Shown here: positions 24,441 to 35,217 of the stretch, one piece after another | Position numbering within the stretch: position 1 is the stretch's first letter | How the letters are laid out: each line of letters starts with the position of its first letter | From: Cunninghamia lanceolata | Taxonomy: Eukaryota; Streptophyta; Pinopsida; Cupressales; Cupressaceae | NCBI GenBank assembly: GCA_027924645.1 | Contig: BSBN01001482.1 | Span: forward strand, 12,480,001-12,544,000 | Direction of reading: 5' to 3' | DNA length: 64,000 bases | Position numbers and translations under genes: made by a program | Notes under the pieces: generated by a model | What the model was told of the DNA's origin: nothing | Database searches by the model: none | What the model saw: only the letters and a program-made list of their open reading frames with translations

Positions 24441-25292
24441 TTGCTACACATATCTCCCCTCCATAAGGAAGTTCTCGACAAAGCCTTAATGGAAACACAA
24501 GTCCCTAGCAATTTGAACATTGACCAATTCCAAGCCATGGTAGGCCACATCGCCTCACCTCAACACCTCACATTTTTAGAAAAAGATCTACCTACAGCCA
24601 ATGCCGCTCATAATAAAGCCTTACACATTGAAGTTCTAATCCATAAGCATACCATCAAACGAGTCTTAATAGATGGTAGCTCTGGCCTAAATCTTTGCAC
24701 TCTAAATTTATTAAAGCATTTTGGATACTCTAATGTGGTTGTGGATTCTAGTGAATGTATAACCATCAAAGGATAGGATGACACCAAAAGATTGTTTGAG
24801 GGCTCCATCAAGCTTCCTATTCAAGTAGGAAGAAAGATCTTGGAAACCAAATGTCAAGTACTTGATCTTGACCTCCCATATAATATCCTTCTTGGTCGAC
24901 CATGGATTCATGCCATGCAAGCCATTCCATCCACCTTCCATCAATGCTTAAAATTCCCCCATAATGGCACAAAAATTACCATCTATGCTGACCCTCGTGC
25001 TTTCCAATATTGTAGTTTCTTGGAAGGGCACGACCACACTTTTTGCCCTTACAACAATGCCACCAAAGTATCCACTTCACATGTCAATCCTACATCATCC
25101 ACCTCATACATTGATCCCTCCAAAATCGTAACCACATCGCAAACATCCCCTCCTTTGGAGGTCAAGATCAAGATAAGTGACATGGGATGCGGTGAATATG
25201 ACCTACATGTGACACATTTTGTGTGGGACTATTGCCATCTCCTAAGACATTTGGTGCTCTTAAGGAAGAGGAAGTCTCTATGGTGGTCATAA
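24441..25292 (+). pseudogene. aspartic protease domain of the gypsy element
   Basis: Same frame as the end of gag. The active-site segment VLIDGSSGLNLC lies at about 24663-24698, with the Asp kept (family members have DGG or DSG here). The C-terminal hallmark YNILLGRPWIH is at about 24877-24912. One TAG near 24774 interrupts it. A shift near 25225 moves the frame to the G-patch part. Confidence 0.75.
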
Positions 25293-26197
25293 AATGCAAG
25301 CCGTCACCTACCTTCGAGAAGAAGTACCTCCTTGAGCAAGATGTTCTCGAAGATATATCTTCCCGGTTATACAAAGAAGAAGAAAATCAAGAAACTCGTA
25401 CTCTCCCAACCAAGATCTATGGAAAAGGTCTCAACATTGTCAAGTATATGGGCTATAAAGGACAAGGCGGCATAGGCCTTCATGAACAAGGAATTGTAGA
25501 GCCCATCCAAGTAAAAATAAATCCATATCTCCATGGGTTAGGGTACGAAAAACAAGAGTCTACCCTTGCCTATGTTGAGTGTATCTTAAGTGAGGTCGTT
25601 AAGGCCTTCCCCACGGTAGACAACATCAATGAAGAGGACCATCAAGACTCTTTCAATGACTTCACCAAGTTTTTTAAATCATCCATATGTACCATCTACA
25701 CCTTAACCACCATGCCATCTACATCCAATGGCCTATCTCTTGTTTACCCCCAACTCATAGATTGGGACCAACAAGGACCTCCCGTCCTTGATGTCACACA
25801 AAATGACGAAGCAATAGCTGAAATGATGGGGGTTAGAGATCACTTTCCCCTTGGAGATCATAGGGCTAGCTACATCATGGAACTAAACACATCTGCCTAC
25901 TTCAAGGAGACAATCCAAACTTTTAGTCACAAAAATATGAAAATAAAATTAACATCCCCTAGTGAAAACCACTTTGTGGCACTTTTGGATGAAGAAAAAA
26001 TCAAAATAAAGGATGTATCACCTAGTGAAAACCTCCACGAGGTGCTAGGAGATGAGAGGATGGACCTCCTTGAAGTATTAGAGCTATATCAAGAGAGATC
26101 ACCAATCCTAGTTGAAGCATCACATGAGATGAATCTTGGAATAGAAGAGACACCCAAGATCATGTTCCAAGCAGAGTCCCTCATAACAAGACAATAA
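25223..26197 (+). pseudogene. G-patch-containing linker between protease and reverse transcriptase
   Basis: Frame of 324 codons ending at TAA 26195. At about 25445-25510 it reads MGYKGQGGIGLHEQGIVEP, a Gly-rich pattern of G-patch type (aromatic-Gly-x2-Gly-x-Gly-Leu-Gly style), a domain known to bind nucleic acids or helicases and found after the protease in some retroelements. The remaining 250 residues are acidic and unrecognised and connect to the RT region. The frame is continuous with the RT frame, with stops at 26195 and two TAGs before 26342. Confidence 0.6.
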
Positions 26198-26289
26198 GAG
26201 GATTTCTTAGCTTTCTTTAAATAGAGGATTCATAACTTTGCATGGACATATGCCAACATGCCAGGATTAGATCCCTCTCTAGTTGTCCA

Positions 26290-26926
26290 TCACCTTGCAG
26301 TGCATCCTGATGCAAAGCTAGTAAAATAGAAGCTAAGAAAAATGAATCCCCAACTGGTACTCCTTATGAAAGAAGAGCTCAAGAAGCTCCTAGATGTGGG
26401 ATTCATTCACCCTATAGACTATCCTGAATGGGTATCTAATATTGTACCAGTAGGCAAAGTCACTGGGGGCATCTATTGCTGCATAGATTTCAGAGACCTT
26501 AACAAGGCTTTCCCTAATGATGACTTTTTGCTACCTAACATTGACATCATTGTGGATCTCACCGCAGGACATGAGATGTTATTCTTGATTGATGGATTTT
26601 CTAGGTACAACCAAATTAGGATAGCCGAACAAGATCAACATAAGATTTCCTTTATATGTCTATGGGGAACATACTACTGGGTTGTGATGCCCTTTGGATT
26701 GAAAAATGCAGGAGCTACCTATCAGAGGGCAATGATAGTCATCCTCCATGACCTTTTTCATAGCATAATGGAAGATTATGTAGATGATTTGCTGGGAAAG
26801 TCCAAAACTAGGGAAGAGCACTTAAATGCATTGGCTAAAATATTTGATAGGCTAGAGCAATACAATGTGTGGTTAAATCCCAAGAAATGTGTCTTCGGGG
26901 TAACTTTTGAAAAGCTCCTAGGATAA
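26290..26926 (+). pseudogene. reverse transcriptase domain of the gypsy element
   Basis: Fingers and palm of a Ty3/gypsy RT: EELKKLLDVGFIHPIDYPEW, then CIDFRDLNKAFPNDDFLLP, FLIDGFSRYNQIRI (first catalytic Asp), MPFGLKNAGATYQR, and the YVDDLLGKS active site at about 26776-26802. All catalytic Asp are visible. The conserved arginine-rich segment RMCIDFR is altered (IYCCIDFR). TAA 26924 ends the open part; homology continues in the same frame into the connection and RNase H. Confidence 0.85.
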
Positions 26927-27440
26927 ATTGTGTCAAGAAGAGGAATCAAAGTTGATCCTACAAAAGTCAAGGCTATAGTGGAGATGCCTACAAGGGAAAT
27001 TAATCCATCCACTGCTTCATAGGACAACTTACCGACAAGTGCCAACCATTTCAGCATTCTCTGAAAGAACATGGCTTTTGTATGGGATAATCAGTGTCAG
27101 AACACCTTTGAACAACTGAAGGAATATCTTGCTAAACCACCTATCCTTATTCCACCACAGTAATGACAACCCCTCCTTTTGTACATTTCAACAACAAAAA
27201 TGGAAATAGGGGCCTTGCTAGCAAAACATGATGATTAAGGAAAGGAAAGAGCTATATACTATATCAGCTGTACCTTGATGACCTATGAGCTGAACTACAA
27301 TCCTATTGAATGACAATGTCTTGCCGTTGTCTTCACTTCCCAAAAACTAAGACACTACATGCTCAATCATAAGACCAAGCTCATTGCCAAGATCGATCCA
27401 CTCAAATATTTATTGACTAGAGCAGTTCTTATAGGATGAA
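26927..27440 (+). pseudogene. RT connection and first RNase H of the gypsy element
   Basis: In the RT frame, with about seven stops. Landmarks are RRGIKVDPTKVKAI (thumb/connection), TFEQLKEYLAKPPIL, LLLYISTTKMEIGALLAKHDD (RNase H start), YYISCTLMTYELNYNPIE, and LRHYMLNHKTKLIAKIDPLKYLLTR. This is the RNase H fused to RT in all Ty3/gypsy elements. Confidence 0.75.
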
Positions 27441-28080
27441 TGGCTAAGTGGGTTATGATCCTGAGTGAGTTTGACATTGAATACATAGAAAGGAAATCCA
27501 TCAAAGGACAAGAAATCGTTGATCAATTGGTTGATGCACTGATCCCAATAGAACAACCATTGCTTGCAAAATTTCTAGATGAGTCCATACTGACAATAGC
27601 ACCAACAACTGATACATGGAAAATGTATTTTGTTGGGTCTTACACACATCACGGCTTGGGGGCAGGCATCTTGTTTGTTACCCCTCAAGGAGATACTATT
27701 CCAAAATCGTACAAAATCACATTTCCATGCAAAAATAATGTAGCAGAGTATGAGGCCCTCATCACAGGACTTCCTATGTCCATGCAGTGGAAAATTGAAA
27801 AGCTGTCAGTTTATGGAGATTCTCAGCTAGTCATCAAATAGGTTAACAATGAGTACAAGACAAAGGATGACACACTCCTACCCTACAAAAGGAGGGTAGA
27901 TGATTTCAAAGATTATTTCCATGATATCCATTTTGAGAAAATTCCAAGATTGAACAACAAAGCAATATATGCTATGACTACCATAGGATCTTTGGTCAAC
28001 ATGAAAAAGGATAGTAAAAAGTGTGAGTTCCTGATCGAAGAACTTCCAGTGCCAGCTTATGACGTATCGCAATCAAAGCT
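27440..28080 (+). pseudogene. second (plant-type) RNase H and linker
   Basis: After AKWVMILSEFDIEYIERK a second RNase H fold begins near 27605: WKMYFVGSYTHHGLGAGILF, then NNVAEYEALITGL and KLSVYGDSQLVIK (about 27805-27838). The last two blocks carry the Glu and Asp catalytic positions. In the first block the usual Asp of the FDGS motif is Val (FVGS), so one catalytic residue is lost. A second RNase H of this type is the known mark of the Tat lineage. TAG 27841 follows. Confidence 0.78.
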
Positions 28081-29368
28081 AGTGTGCAACATTGTTGGTC
28101 CCTTATCCCCTTGGTATCAAGAGACCTACATGTACCTTCACGACAATATCCTACCACCAAACCTATCATTTGCACAATGCAAAAGCTTCATCTGCCGAGC
28201 TTCCCATTTTTACCTCATAGGAGATACTCTCTATCAAAGAAGTCTTGATGGTACCCTTTTATGATGTCTCAACTCTAGGGACTTGTTGAAGAGGCCTTAC
28301 AAGAGCTACACAAAGGTATTTGTGGGGCACACTCTAGTGGACCTACCTTAGCAAATAAAATTTTGAGGACAGGGTACTATTGGCCGACCATGGAATGAGG
28401 TGCTTACTGATTTGTGAAGAAATGTGTACCATGTTAGCAGCATGGTGATCTCATCCATGTACCTTCACAAGAATTACAGCTAATAACAACTCCTTGGCCC
28501 TTTTCACAGTGGGGACTCGACCTCGTAGGTAAAATTCACCCACCCTCATCCAATAGCCACAAGTTCATCATCACCGCTACCGAGTACTTCACTAAGTGGG
28601 TTGAAGCTATTCCACTTACTTTTACCACAGGCTTCCAAATAGATAAATTCATCCTCCATTACATAATATGTCGTTATGGTGTTCCCCATTCCATCATCAT
28701 AGATAATGAGAAACCATTCAAAACTAGGAGGTTCGCACCCTATGCGAGAAATTCCATATCCAACATCATTTTTCCACACCCTATTACCTCCAAGGTAATG
28801 GTCAAGCCCAGGCTTCTAACAAAACCATCTTACGCATTCTAAAAAAGATGGTTAATGAAGTTGGCTGTGACTGGCACCTTCAGCTCAACCTCGCCCTATG
28901 GGCCTACCATACAAGCATTTGCGCACCTATAGGAGCCATGCCATACTCATTAGTATTTGGTTCCAAAGCCATTTTGCCTATCGAGGTCGAGCTCCCGTCA
29001 CTTAGGATTTCATTGAAGAATAATCATTGAGCAGGAGTACCGAGTTGCACAACTGAATAAGCTAGAGTTACTCAATGAGAAACACTTGGATGCTCTCAAT
29101 CACCTTCAAGCCTATCAAAACCACCTACTTAGGAGCTACAACAAAAAGATCAAGAACCACAAATTTGAGATAGGTGATCTTGTCCTTATGGAGAATCAGA
29201 AAAACCTACAAGAGCGCACCAAGAAAGGAAAGTTTGAGCCTAATTGGTTGGAACCATATGTCATCACAACCAGCTATGGGTTAAGGGCATATCAGCTTGC
29301 AACACCTGAGGGGTAGCCTCTAGATGAGCCTATGAACATCATGCACCTAAAAACATTCTATGCATAGC
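28080..29368 (+). pseudogene. integrase of the gypsy element
   Basis: Zinc-binding start LHKGICGAHSSG with YYWPTM (about 28310-28395), then a decayed CxxC (CVPC near 28425). The DDE core gives WGLDLVGKI (first Asp, near 28516), FTKWVEAIPL and IIIDNEKPF (second Asp, near 28700). In the GNGQAQASNK block (near 28800) Gln stands where the catalytic Glu is expected. It ends with a chromodomain-less tail (FEIGDLVLMENQK; PNWLEPYVI; NIMHLKTFYA) at TAG 29366. Several stops and at least two frameshifts make it inactive. Confidence 0.8.
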
Positions 29369-31722
29369 CCATCAAGTATCCCAAATAAAAAAAGTACCAA
29401 AAAAAAAAACCACAAAAAAATCCAAAATAATCAAAAATCAAGAAAAACCCAAGTGCAATAAAGCTGTCCAATGGTGAAAATCACTTCGATGACACCTTGG
29501 ATAAGTACCATGGTGAAAACCTATCTTAGGCACCATGTGTAGTGGCCAGTTCTATCATCTAATAAGTCCTCTTACCCATCATAACATTCCACATCACGCA
29601 CATTCCATGGCTTGGAATTCTAAAGCATCAAATCCCATCACCCACCCTACATCATCCCACCCAAAGCTAATCCATGAAACGAGGATCTTGTATGATCTCC
29701 CTATATAGCTCAAAATCTAAAAAACCCAAAAAATAATACAAAACTTTAAAAACCCAAAAACAATACAAAAACTTCAAAAGTACAAAAAAATCAAAAAATT
29801 CCAAAAAAATCACAAAATTATGAAATATTTAAAAACAATCCCACACCATCATCCCACTCAACACATCATCTTCCACTATCATCACATCTATCCAAAACCA
29901 TTCCCATATCATCAAGTCAAACTAGAACTACATATTCATCCCACCCACATCTTAAGATACCTTGATCTTGTGGACACATGGTATGTAGGTAGTCTAGAAT
30001 ACGAAGGAAGTATCCAGTACTCAAGTATATAAGATGCACCCATCCAACCTGTTTGGATGGTCCCTATTGTTTGAGCCTACTAAATTCATAAAACACTGCA
30101 CATGCTAAGCATAATATCAAAACATCACATCTTACGCAAAAATTATCAATCAACAAACCAATCATAATCATCATATACAACCCACTATCCTTTTGCCCAC
30201 CTTTTGAATTTTATCCAACAACATCCAATTAATTCTCACCTTAATGGATATATTGTTCCTACAATAGGCAGAACCCATCATCAACACTTATTTTGGCAAG
30301 AGATAGAATGGCTATTTGTGTAATTTGTTGGTTTTTTTAATTATTGATTTTTATCTTTTGCCTTGTTCTACGAATTATTCCAAAGCTACCTTGATCTCAC
30401 TATATCATGGTATGTGGCAGAAAACACCTAGAACAGACATGGTCATTATTATTGTATGTTGTGCTTGTGGGTTGATTTCATTACTCCAAGAATAGTATTC
30501 ATATCTTGAAGATAGGGTCAGTTCTAGCATAGTGTTTCTCATTTGTATATAAGGATAATCATACCTTCTATGTACTAAGGGAACTTATGCTATGAGTCCC
30601 CTTCCCTCATCTAGGCAAGGTTATACTACCTTGGGCATGCATGAGATCAACCTATTGTTTGTGAATCTAGTCCATGCAAAGACGGATATATATCATCACC
30701 TTGGTTCTTTTATACGTTGGTGAAAAATATCCTATTTTTCTATAATAAACCTAGAAATGCTCTCAATAATGTAATGCAAGTACTTTTCCTAGCTTATCCA
30801 TCTCCCTTTCTATCACCACCAACATAATATCTGGACTTAGCATTTAAAATGATTCAACCCCCCATCCATTCACCCACTCTAACATCCCCCCAATCAATTC
30901 ATTCTACACACTTCACCCATTCCAACAAAACCCCTCTAATAACGTGGCATCTAAAATGACCTAGTATTCCCAAAATTATCCCAACCATTCCCAAACCTAT
31001 CCCAACCCTTCCCAAACCTATCCCAACCACCTAAAACCCATCGCCCAGGGTTCAAAAAACATCACATGTATCATGACATCCAACTATAACAATAACTCAT
31101 CCCATTTCACACCTCATTACCATTTGACCATTTCATTAACCATTACATTTTATCATTTGCATTATCATTTGTCCATTTGCATTATCATAGTTACATTTAT
31201 ACATTAATCACTTCATCATTTAACCATTTGGCCACAATCATTATATTATTCATCATTTATCATTTATCATTTATCATTTATCATTTATCATTTATCCATT
31301 TACCATATCCATTTATTCATTTATCCATTTAATCTATTTCACATAAATAATATATGTTTATTAATTTGAGCATATATTTAACATTCATATCCATTTTACA
31401 TAAATAATATATGTTTATTAATCTGAGCATATATCCCATTCATATCATCACATACAGAAAATGCATCCATAATACATCCATCCATAACATTAATCACAAT
31501 ATGAATATCCATCACATCACATATCATCATATAGACATCCATAAAAACATAACACATAAACATCCATAAATGTCCATAATGCATAAACCATCATATCGTA
31601 AACATCATCATAAACCATCATATCATAAAGTACATCACCGCCAAAATATACATCACTCAAAATAATACAATGTCATGATACAAAAATGCCACAAGGGCCA
31701 AAATACATCAGATAAGAAATGA
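29369..31722 (+). other. gypsy 3' region with low-complexity repeats
   Basis: No gene seen. It holds A-rich runs of AAAATCCAAAAA type (29380-29460, 29700-29830), a CCCAAACCTATCCCAACC repeat (about 30970-31035), an (ATCATTT)n-like array (about 31250-31320), and a direct duplication of about 55 bp containing ACATAAATAATATATG (about 31338-31392 and 31395-31445). The end of the antisense frame lies just past it. Confidence 0.7.
31250..31320. repeat. (ATCATTT)n-like microsatellite
   Basis: About eight near-perfect ATCATTT units in the gypsy 3' region, followed by ATCCATTT variants. Confidence 0.85.
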
Positions 31723-34088
31723 TCAACCTTGGGATGATGACCCCCTAGTAGAGTTGATAGGAGACCTAGGACGTGACTGTTGCTACTGCTGAGGTGGTTT
31801 CTGTGGAGGTGCCTGTGGCTGTTGAATTGGCTGCTACACTGACTGAACCAATCTCCTAGACTTGTATGATCCAGACATCCTAGATCCACTCCACTGATTG
31901 TAGCTAGGCACACATTGGCCCTCAAGTACTGCTGTACAACATGCACCACAATAGTACTCGGCCCTCATTCATGCCTTTAAAAGATAACTCTATAAGTGCA
32001 TCATGTGATCTTGAGCTGTTGTATAATCAGTCCACATCTATGATGCATTGGTGCCAGCAATGACACCCTGCATCCATGTAATCTTGACTTGCTGACTAGC
32101 CACCTATCCCTCTACCTACTGAGCCCTAGCCTTTGTGGCCTACCATAGTACCCTCTCTTGATCCTGCTCAGCTATAACTGCAACTAGTTGTGCCTGCAAC
32201 TGTCCCTATAGGTGCCCTATCTAAGCTTGTAGCACGCAGATCTAAGGATCCCTGTCTCCATAACTCACTCCATCTAACATGGCATGAACTCCCTGTAACT
32301 TCTATAGCTTCTATCTTTGTCGAGCCACCTCATCCTCTAGGCTAGCCACCTGGGCCCGCAAAGTATCTGCCTCCTCGTCCCCTTCAGCCTAAGTTTGTCG
32401 ATGCCCAATATGAACACTAGGAAGAGGGCCAAGATTTGTACATGAAGTCCCAACACCTGATGCACCTACCCCAGATGTCCCCACATGTTGAGACAAAGCC
32501 TATGGCTGTAGGTCTTGTTGTACTTGGGGTGGTTCCTATGGGGGTACGTGCCTGGGTCCTTATCGTCGCAGTGGTGCTCGTGGTGACTACATCTTCCCCC
32601 TCTATGCCTGCTGCTAGGGTGGTGCCTGTGGGGGTGCCTGCCTAGGTCCTTGTTGCTATGATGGTGCCCGTGGTGGTGACATTTATCCCCTCTATCCTAC
32701 CTGTGCTTGCTGCACAGGTGCTTGTTGCTACCCCTGCTATTGACCCTACCTAGGTGCCCACTGTCACTGAGGACTCCATTGTCCTCACCCTCGTCTTCTC
32801 CTAGCCAAAACCTACTGCTGCTGCTACAGCCAACATTCCGATAGCATCATCCTCATCCACCTCTACCTCCTCTAAAATTATATCCTCCTCCACCTCGTGC
32901 CCCTCCTCCCCTGCCTCTACTATCATGTTAGGCTCTGCAGCAAGATTCGTCAAGTGGATTGGTCTCCACACTACCAACCACTGATCATAAGTGGGGGTGG
33001 TCCCTGCATCTACTACTATGCTCCTCCAATCCCACTACTAGGGCTGCAATCCTGCAAAATCTGTTATTGCCACCTAAGGCGCTATCTGTGGTGGTCATCT
33101 GACATCTTGAGGCATCCTCACAAAAATTGTCATCACCTGTGGTGCATCTTGTTGCAACCCAAACTGTCTCATCACCTAAGAGGGGAGATACATATCAATC
33201 ATATGATCCCCTCGGCCCATTAGGTAATGTGCCTAAAATGCATAAGGCAAATGAATGTGCTCATCTGGCCAGGTCTCCACTCTGATATACGGCTGCCACA
33301 CAATATGAATCGAGTCATCCAAAATATGTCGCCACTAACGCAACTGCCCAACATAAGAATACTAAACAGGGGCCCTGTACAAAAAGATGAACGCCTCAAA
33401 CTGTGCCCGAAATAGAGCTCCTTGTGGCCATGTAATTCCTATATGTTCAAAATCCCATACATGTAACAATGTCAGCCAAACAGATAAAGCCCCATCCAAC
33501 AGATACACAACACTGTGCATCTCATGATATAACTGACCTAGCATGCATGGTCCCCATGCATACATCATCTCATGTCACACCATCAACTTAAATATCCTCT
33601 CCCAAGCCCATCGGGAAGCCCTTCATGTATCGATCTGGCATCACTAGACCCCCAATTACCGCACACAGAAATAATTTGAAGTCATCTACTCCCATCGCCA
33701 AGGTTCGATTGTAACTCATCTATCGTCGATCTTGTGTCAGAATTGGGTGACCTGGGGCAAAAGCCCTATCGAGAGCTACTCGTCCTCTAGCAATGTCATA
33801 GGTAGCCCGTGCTCCAACAATTGGCAACCTTAGAATGCAATACACATCCTCCAAGGTGATGGTAATCTCACCTATGGGTAGGAGGAAGGAGCATATCTCA
33901 TTCCGCCATCACTCCACTAGGGCTGTCATCATGGCCCTATGTGCCCATATGATGGGCATCTAGGATACTATCCATAGACCCAATCTCCCTAACTTGGCTA
34001 ATGTAACCTAGTCAAAATCATCTAACAACCTCATAACTACGGGAACTCGCCTCTCCCGTGAAGCCACAATATCCCCATCAATCTGCAT
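31723..34088 (-). pseudogene. antisense plant mobile domain (PMD) frame in gypsy 3' region
   Basis: Lies antisense to the element between integrase and 3' LTR. From ATG 34086-34088 the first part reads MRLLDDF, then GEITITLEDVYCILRLP (near 33875-33825) and a CAVIGGLVMPDR block near 33600. After a frameshift it gives VVYLLDGALSVWLTLLHVWDFEHI (33362-33568). This order matches the plant mobile domain of MAIN/MAIL1 and PP7-long-form proteins (family knowledge). An acidic linker follows (about 32830-32900), then in a third frame a Gln-rich coiled coil (TLRAQVASLEDEVARQR, about 32375-32305), and a Gln/Pro-rich tail ending at TGA 31723-31725. There are about 20 stops and at least two shifts. Tat elements are known to carry antisense extra ORFs; PMD sequences occur in several transposon classes. 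A captured gene is likely; its activity is lost. Confidence 0.7.
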
Positions 34089-34139
34089 TCGTAAAAATAA
34101 ACATCAAAAACTAAGTTTTCTTTGAATTCATTGCCATAG

Positions 34140-34720
34140 CGCTATTCATAGCCCCTATGGTGCCAAAGTAGACTTTGGCACCAATGTTCCCATTTTTGGT
34201 GCCAATCCTATCTATTTTGGTGCCAATCTAGAGGATGGCACCAATCCTAGCCATTTTGGGGCCAATCCTACCTATTTTGGTGCCAATCCTGTGGATGGTG
34301 CTAATCCTACCATATTTGGCACCAACTGAGACTTGCGCACTAAAATACCCAAAAAACCTAAAAACTTAGGGTGCCATTCGAGAAGATGGCCTCACAAACC
34401 CTAGTTTTTGCGCCATTATGGATGATGGCTCTAGAGTGCCAGAAGATGGTGCCAATCATCAAAACCTTTGACCTAGGGCCCCAAACTGGAGTTTGGTGCC
34501 ACAAATTGCCTGAATGGCGCCAATACACCAAACAAACCCTAGTTTGACATGGCATCGAACTAGACGATGACTCTATAGAAATTTGAAATGGCACCAAAAC
34601 TCCCTAAAATTCCCCTTGGCCGATGGTGCCATTCCAAAGGATGGCACCAATCTAGCCGCTAATGGCACCAAACAGCTGCGTTATGGTGCCAAACTCCCTA
34701 AACCTACCCTTTCTCATGTA
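34140..34720. repeat. GGTGCCAAT/ATGGCACC motif cluster
   Basis: About twenty short units such as TTTTGGTGCCAATCCTA and GATGGCACCAAT at 20-35-bp spacing, in both orientations, between the PMD frame and its candidate TATA box. Similar motifs are in the element's 5' leader. Confidence 0.75.
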
Positions 34721-34925
34721 ATAAATGTCCCAAAACCCTAAATTGACAAAGTCAAGGATAGTCCATATACTTGGGGGCCCACCAACAGTGATCTCAGGTA
34801 GGTACGAACTCGCTTAGATCGATGTGCGTAGCGTGGGAACGGTGGTTGTGCAACCATCTCCTTTTCTCTCCTCTCATCTAGTAGGCTCAATGTGTACAAA
34901 TGTGGCACTTTGGGCCAACATTTTC

Positions 34926-34933
34926 TATTTATA
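34926..34933 (-). promoter_or_regulatory. candidate TATA box for the antisense PMD transcript
   Basis: On the minus strand CTTCTATAAATAGAAAATG contains the plant consensus TATAAATA, about 840 bp upstream of the PMD start codon. No other evidence of transcription is visible. Confidence 0.35.
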
Positions 34934-35206
34934 GAAGGCCATGTCATCCTCCAACACACATTTCTCTCCCCAAGGTGCAAAACATAACCTTTTTCGCCTA
35001 TTTTTCTTCCTGTCAACCCGTTTTCCCATCCTCTATCCATTTTTCACCACCACTTTCTCCTTTCGAGAGATCACCTAATTTTTTTTTTAATTTTTTCACC
35101 TGACCTCTTGAGTGGGCATCCCTCATTCATTTTATTCCTTCCCGACAGTTGGGGCAAATTTTTTGACTTGACACCATATCCCTACTAGGTCACGACACCA
35201 CATCAA

Positions 35207-35217
35207 AGAGGGGAAAA
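35207..35217 (+). promoter_or_regulatory. polypurine tract of the gypsy element
   Basis: AGAGGGGAAAA directly before TGTAGACACC of the 3' LTR. Confidence 0.8.

Noticed and set aside
22112..29368. Endogenous pararetrovirus (caulimovirus) instead of gypsy element
   Set aside because: LTR pair, integrase and dual RNase H are present, and no movement-protein domain was seen.
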